Assembly: GCA_910586255.1 (NCBI GenBank)
Contig: CAJUHR010000016.1
Span: 31,939-95,938 of the forward strand
DNA length: 64,000 nucleotides
Direction: 5' to 3'
Source: an uncultured Lachnospiraceae bacterium
GTDB taxonomy: Bacteria > Bacillota > Clostridia > Lachnospirales > Lachnospiraceae
Shown here piece after piece: positions 1-7,255 of this stretch (within the stretch, counting starts at the first letter, position 1; every line of letters begins with the position of its first letter). The notes under the pieces are model-generated. The model made no database searches. It saw only the letters and a list, made by a program, of their open reading frames with translations, and was not told the DNA's origin. Position numbers and translations under genes: made by a program.

Positions 1-450
1 AGCCAATCCGTTCCGGAGACGGTTCCAAACAGGGTTCCGGAGTATTTAACGGTGGAAAGAACGTCAAGATCTCCGGCGTATTCCACGGGGGACCCGGCAA
101 GAAGGAGTTCTGGCAGACTTTTGGCAGAAGAGGATAAAGTGAAAAAAAAAAGAAGCAGGAAATCACCGGGTGACCACATATTTTTATTGTTTGCTGTGCT
201 TGTGACGTTAATTGTTGTTTTAATTGCAGCGATTGCTGTTTTGGGATTCCTTTATTTTAAGAAACCTTTTAAAACAGGAGATACGGAAACATCGGATAAA
301 ATAGTGAGTGAGGAGATGACAGAAGAGCTGATTGCCACAATAGAAGAAACAGTAAAACTGGAAAAAATGATAAAAGCAACGGATTCAAATGCTGTCATGG
401 AAACAGATGAAGAGCAGACAAAGGAACCGCAAACGGAATATAGTGAATGA
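1..450 (+). CDS. Membrane-anchored protein, 5' end outside window
   Basis: The frame is open from the first base, so this is the 3' part of a longer gene. The visible 149 residues hold a Ser/Arg/Pro-rich stretch, a basic KVKKKRSRK patch, one clear membrane helix (about residues 60-82, rich in V, I, L and A) and an acidic Glu/Thr-rich tail. The stop overlaps the ATGA at 447, tying it to the vWA gene downstream. No catalytic motif is in view. Kinases and phosphatases of TerY-type triads often sit next to such vWA genes, so the missing part could be signalling-related, but that is speculation. GTG at 52 is a possible internal start, but nothing favours it over continuation from upstream. Confidence 0.7.
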   Translation, partial: SQSVPETVPNRVPEYLTVERTSRSPAYSTGDPARRSSGRLLAEEDKVKKKRSRKSPGDHIFLLFAVLVTLIVVLIAAIAVLGFLYFKKPFKTGDTETSDKIVSEEMTEELIATIEETVKLEKMIKATDSNAVMETDEEQTKEPQTEYSE

Positions 451-467
451 CAAAGGAGAGAGTGGAT

Positions 468-1154
468 ATGGAAGACAGGATGCCTTTAAGCTATGAGGAT
501 ATGATTCCGCAAAATATTGGCGAGAAGCATGTGGCGTGTGTGCTGTTGGTGGATATTTCGGGGTCAATGAATGGGCGGTCCATTGCAGAATTGAATGAGG
601 GCCTGCAGGAGTTTGGAAGAGCTTTGGCACAGGACGGACAGGCAAGAGGATGTGCGGATGTATGCATTATCAGCTTCAATACAGGTGTACAGACAGTGGT
701 ACCCTTTTGCCCTGCGGTGAATTACATGGCGCCTCAGCTTTCCGCCGGAGGCCTGACCTGCATGAATCAGGCGATTCTCGAAGGGCTGAATGCCATAGAG
801 GAGAGGAAAAACCTTTATAAGAGCTATGGGATTCCCTACTTCCGTCCCTGGATATTTTTGCTGACAGACGGGGAGCCTACGGATACAGAGAACGAGGGGG
901 CTGCAAAACAGAGGCTTTGGGATGCGGTTAACAGCAAAAAGGTGAACTTTTTTCCAATGGGTATCGGAAACGCTAATATTGCAAAGCTGAAAGGCTATAC
1001 AGCCGGCGGAAACGGAATGGTGTTAAAGGCAAGTGAGAAAGAGTTTAAAGAAGCTTTTGTGTGGTTGTCCAGCAGCATCAGCATGGTTACGAATTCCATC
1101 GGAGAGTCTGCGGTACAGCCGCCTCAGATGCCTCCCATGATTGAAATTTTGTAG
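468..1154 (+). CDS. TerY-like von Willebrand factor A domain protein
   Basis: A 228-aa protein that is almost entirely one vWA domain. The metal-ion adhesion site is complete: DISGS at residues 29-33, the Thr in GGLTCM, and the Asp in LLTDGEPTD. No signal peptide or membrane helix is seen, so it is probably cytoplasmic. An upstream ATG at 447 overlaps the previous stop, but AAAGGAGAG at 452-460 is spaced for the ATG at 468, which I chose. Compact vWA proteins of this kind (TerY family) are known to bind metal and partner with Ser/Thr kinases, PP2C phosphatases and FHA proteins. The FHA-bearing protease next door fits that pattern. The exact role is unknown. Confidence 0.85.
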   Translation: MEDRMPLSYEDMIPQNIGEKHVACVLLVDISGSMNGRSIAELNEGLQEFGRALAQDGQARGCADVCIISFNTGVQTVVPFCPAVNYMAPQLSAGGLTCMNQAILEGLNAIEERKNLYKSYGIPYFRPWIFLLTDGEPTDTENEGAAKQRLWDAVNSKKVNFFPMGIGNANIAKLKGYTAGGNGMVLKASEKEFKEAFVWLSSSISMVTNSIGESAVQPPQMPPMIEIL

Positions 1155-1187
1155 GCAAGTATGTCCATAATACGAAAGGAACAGTAG

Positions 1188-2747
1188 ATGAAAAAGAGTA
1201 TTGAAAAGATGTGGCTTAGGGTGTTGATTACTTGCCTGTTTGTCTTAGAATTAACCGTTTGTTCTCTGGCAGAATCACAAGAAAATCCAACTGCAAATGC
1301 CCGAAATGGAGTTGTCCGGATTTTGGCAATTTGTGAAGACGGCTGTCTTTGGACGGGATCCGGTTTTGGTGTTGGTAAGGCAGGAGAAGAGACGGATATT
1401 TTTGTCACCAACTGGCATGTTGTGGAAAAACCTTGTGACCATGGAGTAAATGTGGCAGAGTTTTATATCCTTTTAGATAACCATGCAGTTAATTATATGA
1501 AAGTTAATCGTGACCGAATGATCAAATGCAGGATGGTGGAAACTACAGATTCAACTAGAGGAATTCCCGATTATGCGGTAATTCAGGCAGAAAGAAAGGT
1601 TCCGGATCGTATTGCTTTGCCACTTTTGTCTAGGGACCAATGTAGTGTATCCCAGAAGGTTATTGCTATTGGATTTCCAGGTTCCGCAGATTTGGCAAAT
1701 GCCAATGCATATATAGCGGCTGAAGTGTCAGAAGTGACTTCTACGGACGGGTCTATTTCCCGTATGCTGGATAATTTTGATGATGGTCCATATGAGGTTA
1801 TTGAGCATACAGCACGGATTAACAGCGGCAATTCCGGAGGTCCGCTGATTACAGAAAACGGTGCGGTAATCGGGATAAATACATATAAATACAGGGATTC
1901 ATCGGAGCCAGGAGAATATTATGTTGCTGTTTCCATTGACTATGCGATCAAAGCTCTGAATGATTATAATATTCCCTATGACATTTATTCGGAAGAGGTG
2001 CCGGCAGAAGAAAGCTCTTTCCCATGGGCAGGAATTGCTATTGTGGTTCTTATTGCTGCCATTGTGGGAGTCGTCTTAAAGAAAAAGAAGGGACTGTCCC
2101 CCCGGACGGTGGCTGCTTCTCAAGCGGCAGCGACCCAGCCGCCCTATCAGCAGCCCCAGTATAACCAGCAACCCCAGCCGTCCTATCAGCAGCCCCAGTA
2201 TAACCAGCAGCCGCAGCCGTCCTATCAGCAGCCTCAGTATAACCAGCAGCCGCAGCAGCCCTATCAGCAGCCTCAGTATAGTCAGCCCCAGTCTTCTTAT
2301 CAACAGCCCCGGCATAGTCAGCCCCAGCCGCCGTACCAGCAGAATCAGTACGCCCAACCATCACAGCAATATCAACAGGCACAGGCAAATCAACAGGCAG
2401 CTTCAGCAGGAGGTTATGCCAGGCAGGCAGGCGGTTCACAGCTGAAATTGAAAGGAACGAAGGGATGCTTTGAGGGACGTATGTTTGCTTTCAGCAAGGA
2501 CCGCTACCAATTTGGTACAAATGAGTCCTGCAAGCTGAAATATCCTTCCAAAACTCCTGGAATCAGCCCGGTACACTGTGAATTATTGATTCAAAACGGC
2601 AGCTTTTATTTAGTTGACTTAGGATCTCAGTTTGGAACTTACATAAATGGCAAAAAAATTGCTCCTAACCAATCTTATCCATTAAAAGCAGGAGATACCA
2701 TCTGTCTGGCTTCTGCACAGGAAGCTTTTCAGGTAGTAAACAATTAA
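1188..2747 (+). CDS. Membrane-anchored trypsin-like serine protease with cytoplasmic FHA domain
   Basis: A 519-aa multidomain protein. An N-terminal signal sequence (residues 1-29) is followed by a trypsin/HtrA-like domain with an apparent His77 (NWHVVE), Asp128 (PDYAVI), Ser216 (NSGNSGGPL) triad. One membrane helix follows at about 279-297. Then comes a Gln/Pro/Tyr-rich repeat linker (about 312-410, repeated YQQPQYNQQPQP units) and a C-terminal FHA fold (about 425-519, with LVDLGSQFGTYING). The topology suggests an extracytoplasmic protease coupled across the membrane to an intracellular phospho-Thr reader. It lies 33 bp after the vWA gene and is probably co-transcribed with it. The order protease, helix, FHA is uncommon. 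The substrate is unknown. Confidence 0.88.
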   Translation: MKKSIEKMWLRVLITCLFVLELTVCSLAESQENPTANARNGVVRILAICEDGCLWTGSGFGVGKAGEETDIFVTNWHVVEKPCDHGVNVAEFYILLDNHAVNYMKVNRDRMIKCRMVETTDSTRGIPDYAVIQAERKVPDRIALPLLSRDQCSVSQKVIAIGFPGSADLANANAYIAAEVSEVTSTDGSISRMLDNFDDGPYEVIEHTARINSGNSGGPLITENGAVIGINTYKYRDSSEPGEYYVAVSIDYAIKALNDYNIPYDIYSEEVPAEESSFPWAGIAIVVLIAAIVGVVLKKKKGLSPRTVAASQAAATQPPYQQPQYNQQPQPSYQQPQYNQQPQPSYQQPQYNQQPQQPYQQPQYSQPQSSYQQPRHSQPQPPYQQNQYAQPSQQYQQAQANQQAASAGGYARQAGGSQLKLKGTKGCFEGRMFAFSKDRYQFGTNESCKLKYPSKTPGISPVHCELLIQNGSFYLVDLGSQFGTYINGKKIAPNQSYPLKAGDTICLASAQEAFQVVNN

Positions 2748-2763
2748 GGGGGATATGCTTGAT

Positions 2764-4272
2764 ATGAAGCCAGTGATTATATGCTTTGTGGCAGGTTCTC
2801 TGCTTTTGACCGGGTGTACCCCGAAACAAGGGGAGTCGGCTGCAGAAGCCATCGGAACAATCCAGGAGGCTGCAGAAGTAACATTGGAAAAAGAAAGTGA
2901 AACAGAAGAGGAGACTGCACAAGAGGAAACAACCGAAGAAATAGCAAAAGAAACAGCTAAAGAAACTGCAAAAGAAGAGACAGAAGAGACAACCGAGGAA
3001 GTGGTAAAAGACCCGGAGGTGTTGTTTTTTGACACATTTTTTAAAGATCGGGGAAACAGGGGATTTTTGTACTCAGAATATAAGCAGCCGCAGGATATTA
3101 ATTTAGATGAATTGTATTATACCGGCGCCGGCCTGGAACAACATTCCATGGAAGAGGAAGAGCGAACAGCCTACGAAGAGGCTAGTGGCTGGCGTATCCA
3201 ATATGATATGATCCGTCTGACTGCCGGCCAGATTAATCAGCATTTGCAGGAAAAGACGGGACTTACCCTAAAACAGATGAACACAAAGTTTGAGAATTGG
3301 ATTTATCTTCCGGATTATGACTGCTACTATTTCCAGGTCAGCGATACCAATGATATTTTTGATGAATGTACGGAAGTGATCCACTTAGACAGCAGTACGG
3401 TGCAGGTAAAATACAATTGTATAGATAAAAAATCGGGAGTTGTTACGCTGAAAAAACAGGGAGAGGAGTATCTTTTTCTTGCCAATGAGTATGAGGAGGT
3501 TTTTAAATATTCGGACAGACAGGAAAAAATCAGCCTGAATGACAGTTGGGAATACAGCGAATTTTCTAAAATTTCCACAGGGACAGCGGTTCTCTATCAT
3601 ACAAACCGTAAAGAGCCGAAAGAAATCGTGGTTTGTGTGAATGCAGGACATGGCACCGAAGGGGGCGGAAGCGTAAAAACTTCCTGCCACCCGGATCAAT
3701 CGCCTAAGGTTACCGGTGGTTCCACAGGGGCCGGAGCATATACCGCAGCTGCTGTGTCAGCGGGAACAACATTTCTCGATGGCACTCCTGAAGCCCAGGT
3801 GACGCTGGCAGCAGCGAAAAAGCTAAGAAACCGATTGCTGCAAAAAGGATATGATGTTTTAATGATCCGTGACAGTGAGGATGTCCAGTTGGACAATATT
3901 GCACGGACTGTCTTGGCCAATAATAATGCAGACTGCCATATCGCGCTGCATTGGGATTCTACGGAAAACGATAAGGGAGCATTCTTTATGGGGGTTCCGG
4001 ACATTGCCTCTTATCGCTTGATGGAGCCAGTTGCCTCCCATTGGGAAGAACATGAATTACTGGGAGAATGCCTGATTACGGGCTTGGAAAAGGGCGGGAT
4101 AAAAATATTTTCTGAGGGAAGGATGGCCATGGATTTGACACAGACTTCCTATTCTGCCATACCATCGGTGGATATTGAATTAGGAGATCGGGCATCCGGC
4201 CATTCCGGGGAGCAACTGGACAAACTGGCGGATGGCCTTGCCCAGGGGATTGATTTGTTTTTTGAACAATAA
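2764..4272 (+). CDS. Lipoprotein N-acetylmuramoyl-L-alanine amidase (Amidase_3 type)
   Basis: 502 aa from the ATG at 2764. The ATG at 2755 lies only 2 nt from the GGGGG ribosome site, so the later start, giving MKPVIICF, is preferred. A lipobox LLLTGC marks it as a lipoprotein. A long Glu/Thr/Ala-rich spacer (about residues 25-85) follows, then a middle domain of unknown function. The C-terminal domain (about 280-500) carries Amidase_3 zinc ligands: His in NAGHG, Glu in TPEAQV, His in ALHWDS, and a late Glu in DIELGD. It would cut the bond between MurNAc and the stem peptide. It ends the vWA-protease cluster, only 16 bp after the protease gene, which suggests a role at the cell surface. Confidence 0.85.
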   Translation: MKPVIICFVAGSLLLTGCTPKQGESAAEAIGTIQEAAEVTLEKESETEEETAQEETTEEIAKETAKETAKEETEETTEEVVKDPEVLFFDTFFKDRGNRGFLYSEYKQPQDINLDELYYTGAGLEQHSMEEEERTAYEEASGWRIQYDMIRLTAGQINQHLQEKTGLTLKQMNTKFENWIYLPDYDCYYFQVSDTNDIFDECTEVIHLDSSTVQVKYNCIDKKSGVVTLKKQGEEYLFLANEYEEVFKYSDRQEKISLNDSWEYSEFSKISTGTAVLYHTNRKEPKEIVVCVNAGHGTEGGGSVKTSCHPDQSPKVTGGSTGAGAYTAAAVSAGTTFLDGTPEAQVTLAAAKKLRNRLLQKGYDVLMIRDSEDVQLDNIARTVLANNNADCHIALHWDSTENDKGAFFMGVPDIASYRLMEPVASHWEEHELLGECLITGLEKGGIKIFSEGRMAMDLTQTSYSAIPSVDIELGDRASGHSGEQLDKLADGLAQGIDLFFEQ

Positions 4273-4283
4273 GATAATTAAAT

Positions 4284-4379
4284 GGGCACTGATAGCAGGT
4301 GATTTATTCACCGAAATTTATACAATGCTGTATTAGTGCCCCCTCCGATGCTGGCAGTGTGATTACTGGCCGGATGGAG
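4284..4379. repeat. Two adjacent imperfect hairpins after the amidase gene
   Basis: The first hairpin has arms GGGCACT (4284) and AGTGCCC (ending 4341), with a nested GGTGA/TTCACC stem. The second has arms beginning CTCCGATGC (4343) and ending CGGATGGAG (4379) around GTGATT. Neither is followed by a T-run, so they are not classic terminators, although the first could end the amidase transcript. Confidence 0.5.
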
Positions 4380-4389
4380 CACTGGATAC

Positions 4390-4834
4390 TTATTTTAATA
4401 ATGCCATAAACTTATCCGGACTGTAAATCTTTGCTTTCGCCATCTTAAAATCCTTGAAGTTACATGTTACCAGACAATCTGCATCCGCCACTTTTGCACA
4501 TTCATCTTGCAGACAATCCTCAAAATCTTTAAATTGTACAATATCTATAATTTAATATGACATTCGTATTAATTAATGCTGCCATATTTTTTCCTATAGC
4601 CTCCCTTCCGACTTGCTCATAGCCATAATCTTTCGGAAAAGGATACTTCTTTTTTAATTCTTCCATGTGTAAAAATGCCTGTCTTTTTTCAGCTACTGGA
4701 TTTTGAGTCTCAGATATTTTCTCTGTATTTTTCGTGACTATGTTAAAACGTTTAATCATCTCTATAAAGAACTTGATGCTGTTATCATCTGGCAACGAAT
4801 CAATCATAGCATACGCTTCCTGCCGCAGAGTCAT
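4390..4834 (-). pseudogene. Relic of a PIN-domain toxin fused to its antitoxin
   Basis: Read on the minus strand, 4834 to about 4575 encodes an antitoxin-like protein (starts MTLRQEAYAMIDSLPDDNS). It runs without a stop straight into a PIN N-terminus, MAALINTNVILN, where toxins of this kind have MAALIDTNVILN. About 14 residues later the frame stops at 4529. In another frame, from about 4545 down to the TAA at 4390, the typical PIN C-terminus continues (FKDFEDCLQDECAK, then DADCLVTCNFKDF). The middle of the PIN domain, roughly 80 residues, is missing, and the first Asp has become Asn. The module is therefore dead as a nuclease, although the antitoxin part could still be made. Confidence 0.75.
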
Positions 4835-4845
4835 GTATTTTGCCT

Positions 4846-4994
4846 CAGACGTGCTGGAGGCCGGCCCGAAGGCTGTGGATTTCTATTTTCATGAGGTTCT
4901 TCCTCTGGGCCTTCCTGCCATGCAGAAGTTTGTGGACATTACAATCGTGGAGACGGCCCTGGCCAGTGCTTCTGAGTGGAGTCTGACACTGTAG
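4846..4994 (+). pseudogene. Unrecognised coding remnant
   Basis: A short open stretch ending at the TAG at 4992-4994 reads like real protein (DVLEAGPKAVDFYFHEVLP, ending ASASEWSLTL). It has no proper start: upstream it runs into the antisense of the antitoxin relic. It lies just before the ETF-beta remnant and is probably the tail of a gene cut away by the same rearrangement. I could not assign a family. Confidence 0.35.
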
Positions 4995-5031
4995 GCAGAG
5001 AGTACTTAAAAGGCAGGCAGGTTCCGGACAC

Positions 5032-5421
5032 AACGGAAATCTGGTGTCCGGACGCAGCTTTGGAGGCTCGGATACTTTGGCGACCAGCTACATTCTTTCC
5101 AATGCAGTGAAAAAGCTGGCGGAGCATCTGGGACTGTCCCAGGTGACCTGCGGCCTGGAGGCAGAGCTGGAGGGGGAGATTCTTAAGGTGACAAAGGAGC
5201 TGGAGAATGGCAGGGCAGTGATTGGTGTGAAGCTGTCTTGTCTTGTGACCTTTACCAAGCCTGTCTGGGATTTGTGCTATCCCACCCATGTGAAGAAAAT
5301 TTTTGTTCCGAAAAAGAAGGCTGGAGGTGTAAAAATTCGGGAAGAGACAGGCAGGAAAAAGGATATTATTATCCGGGGAGGGGAGAATATAAGCAGCACG
5401 GAAATTGAAGATATCGGTTAA
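5032..5421 (+). pseudogene. Chimeric relic: ETF beta-subunit fragment joined to acyl-CoA synthetase tail
   Basis: Residues from about 5041 read SGRSFGGSDTLATSYILSNA, resembling the ETF-beta motif DRxFxGxDTxATSxxL. The FAD/AMP-binding GRQAIDGDTAQVGP block expected soon after is absent: the sequence jumps to EHLGLSQVTCGLEAELEGE and a KLSCLVTFTKP strand, again ETF-beta-like. From about 5344 the reading changes to TGRKKDIIIRGGENISSTEIE. This is the A8-A10 type motif of AMP-dependent acyl-CoA synthetases, cut off a few residues later by TAA. It is a fusion of two damaged genes, probably from a former acyl-CoA metabolism locus, and not a functional protein. Confidence 0.65.
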
Positions 5422-5431
5422 AAAAATCCTC

Positions 5432-5460
5432 TTGACTTTTCCGTGGAAAGTGGATAGAAT
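5432..5460 (+). promoter_or_regulatory. Sigma-A promoter of the pheST transcript
   Basis: TTGACT at 5432-5437 and TAGAAT at 5455-5460 with a 17-bp spacer. It lies directly after the relic region and before the T-box leader, with no other candidate for pheST in between. Confidence 0.8.
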
Positions 5461-5554
5461 GAAATACAGGTTTTGCAGAAAATGATAAAGGCAAGGAACA
5501 TGTCATACTCGTGAGTATATTCATTTGTCCAGTGATGCTGGCAAATGTCTGGCT

Positions 5555-5842
5555 TGCGGGTAAAAGTAGTGGATTATTTCCTGTCAGAGAGAAAGGGTCG
5601 CCGGCTGAAAGCCCTTTTCAGTTCAGATAATTTCACGAAATTCTCATGGGAGCTGCACAGCTGAAGGGTTTGCCGACAGAGTAATCCTATATCGGCATCA
5701 TAGGTAGGCTGTGACGGAGGATGCACGTTACGCAATGATAAGTGTCTGGGTGGAGAGCAGATCCGCGCAGAAATCAGGGTGGTACCACGGTATTTTGTCG
5801 TCCCTTTGTGATCGGAAACGATGGCAGAGGGGCGTTTTTTGT
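5555..5842 (+). promoter_or_regulatory. T-box riboswitch, phenylalanine specifier
   Basis: The canonical T-box sequence AGGGTGGTACCACGG is at 5776-5790, followed by a terminator. The upstream Stem I region contains AGTAGT and an AGAGAGAA-type internal loop. TTC at 5641-5643, just before TCATGGGAGCTG, fits the specifier triplet for Phe. Uncharged tRNA-Phe would pair with the specifier and the T-box bulge, favour the antiterminator and allow pheST transcription. The downstream gene is pheS, matching the specifier. The upstream limit is approximate: about 95 nt of further leader lie between the promoter and Stem I. Confidence 0.92.
5799..5842 (+). terminator. T-box attenuator terminator
   Basis: The stem CGTCCCTTTG (5799-5808) pairs with CAGAGGGGCG (5825-5834), followed by six T. 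It competes with the antiterminator formed around 5776-5790. Confidence 0.85.
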
Positions 5843-5976
5843 TTGGTAATGGATGCATCCCGGCAGCAGTTCGGGAAATTTGGGATTATGTATCCTGTGA
5901 AGGAAAAGGTTTCGCGCTGAAAGATAAAGCAGAAAAAGCAAAGCAGAGAAAAGAAAACAGAGAAAGGAAAGAAAAT

Positions 5977-6996
5977 ATGAGAGAACGGTTGGAAAAGATC
6001 AAGGAGGAAGCTCTAAAGCAGATTGAAGCCTCCGATGCTTTGGAGAAGCTAAACGACATCCGAGTGGCTTATCTTGGGAAAAAGGGCCAACTTACCAGTG
6101 TGCTAAAAAGCATGAAGGATGTATCCCCGGAGGAGCGTCCCAAGGTAGGGCAAATGGTCAATGACGCACGGGCGCTGATTGAGGCCAGGCTGGAGGAAAC
6201 CAGGGAATTGCTGGCGAAAAAGGCCAGGGAGGAGCAGCTAAAGCGGGAGGTTATCGATGTAACCCTTCCGGCAAAGAAGGCCGAGATCGGCCACAGCCAT
6301 CCTAATATGGTGGCATTAAAGGAGGTTGAGCGGATCTTTGTGGGTATGGGTTACGAGGTGGTGGAGGGCCCGGAGGTGGAGTATCAGGACTACAATTTCA
6401 CCAAGCTGAACATTCCGCCGGGCCATCCGGCCAGAGACGAGCAGGATACCTTTTTCATCAATCCGGAAATCTGTCTTCGTTCCCAGACCTCCCCGGTGCA
6501 GGCCCGCACCATGGAGAAGGGCAAGCTGCCGATCCGCATGATCGCCCCAGGGCGGGTGTTCCGCTCCGATGAGGTGGACGCCACCCACTCTCCATCCTTC
6601 CACCAGGTAGAAGGGCTGGTGATCGACAAGCACATCACCTTTGCCGACTTAAAGGGAACCTTGGCAGAGTTTGCCAGAGAGCTGTTCGGGGAAGAGACAA
6701 AGGTCAAGTTCCGCCCCCATCATTTCCCCTTCACCGAGCCCAGCGCAGAAGTGGATGTGAGCTGCTTTAAGTGCGGCGGAAAAGGCTGCCGTTTCTGCAA
6801 AGGCTCCGGCTGGATTGAGATTTTAGGCTGTGGAATGGTACATCCTCACGTACTGGAAATGTGCGGCATTGATCCAGCGGAATACACAGGCTTTGCCTTC
6901 GGGGTAGGATTAGAGAGAATTGCTCTCTTGAAATATGAGATTGATGATATGAGATTGCTCTACGAAAACGACATTCGGTTTTTGAGACAATTTTGA
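5977..6996 (+). CDS. pheS: Phenylalanyl-tRNA synthetase alpha subunit
   Basis: 339 aa from the ATG at 5977, the usual PheS length. AAAGGA at 5963-5968 supports this start, and the longer open frame upstream runs through the T-box terminator and is not coding. PheS charges tRNA-Phe as an alpha2-beta2 enzyme with PheT. The N-terminal coiled coil (about 1-90) is followed by the class II core with motif 2 around APGRVFRSDEVDATHSPSFH and motif 3 at FAFGVGLERIALL near the C-terminus. A short Cys-rich insert, CFKCGGKGCRFCKGSGW, is present, as in many clostridial PheS proteins. Expression is controlled by the Phe T-box upstream. Unusually, 259 bp of structured DNA separates it from pheT. Confidence 0.97.
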   Translation: MRERLEKIKEEALKQIEASDALEKLNDIRVAYLGKKGQLTSVLKSMKDVSPEERPKVGQMVNDARALIEARLEETRELLAKKAREEQLKREVIDVTLPAKKAEIGHSHPNMVALKEVERIFVGMGYEVVEGPEVEYQDYNFTKLNIPPGHPARDEQDTFFINPEICLRSQTSPVQARTMEKGKLPIRMIAPGRVFRSDEVDATHSPSFHQVEGLVIDKHITFADLKGTLAEFARELFGEETKVKFRPHHFPFTEPSAEVDVSCFKCGGKGCRFCKGSGWIEILGCGMVHPHVLEMCGIDPAEYTGFAFGVGLERIALLKYEIDDMRLLYENDIRFLRQF

Positions 6997-7006
6997 TTGG
7001 CAATGA

Positions 7007-7137
7007 GGCATGCGGGAAGGAAGTGGCGGCTCGGCTCAGAAGAGAGCTTGCTTTCTTCTGAGCCGAGCCGCCACTTCCTTCCCATAGGGCGAAGCCCTCA
7101 AGCTCTAAAGGCGAAGCCTTTAGAGCTTGAGCATGCC
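7007..7137. repeat. Giant nested hairpin between pheS and pheT
   Basis: Outer arms GGCATGC (7007-7013) and GCATGCC (7131-7137) enclose two hairpins. The first has 30-bp perfectly complementary arms (7014-7043 and 7054-7083) around the loop GAGCTTGCTT. The second has 16-bp perfect arms (7097-7112 and 7116-7131) around GAA, preceded by AGGGC-GAA-GCCCT. There is no T-run. The loop shares AGCTTGCTT with the conserved loops of the elements at 21.3, 31.2 and 46.2 kb. The stem could slow transcription or protect the pheS mRNA 3' end. Confidence 0.9.
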
Positions 7138-7153
7138 GGAAATACCTGGGGCG

Positions 7154-7225
7154 AAGCCATGGAGCCTAAAGCAAGCTGCAGCCCCCCCAAGCAATCAAGA
7201 CAAAGCCATGGAGCCCAAAACAAGC
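7154..7225 (+). repeat. Short degenerate direct repeat
   Basis: AAGCCATGGAGCC, followed by YAAARCAAGC, occurs at 7154-7176 and again at 7203-7225, a 49-bp period, with three differences. It lies between the giant hairpin and pheT and looks like a small duplication. It has no recognised function. Confidence 0.6.
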
Positions 7226-7255
7226 CACAACACAGAATAAAAAGGAGACCATCAC

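Noticed and set aside
2130..2370. Possible CRISPR or tandem-repeat array
   Set aside because: The repeats are coding (YQQPQYNQQPQP units) without spacers. No CRISPR array or cas gene was found anywhere in the window.
2050..2439. Repetitive minus-strand frames opposite the Gln/Pro-rich linker of the FHA protease
   Set aside because: The repetition comes from the CAGCAGCC-type coding repeats on the plus strand.
4734..4994. Plus-strand 86-aa frame starting inside the antitoxin relic
   Set aside because: Its first half is antisense to the antitoxin. Only the final part (from about 4846) looks like former coding sequence, and that is listed as a remnant.
7007..7137. Ordinary intrinsic terminator between pheS and pheT
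   Set aside because: No T-run follows either stem, and pheT has no promoter that I can see, so read-through must occur.
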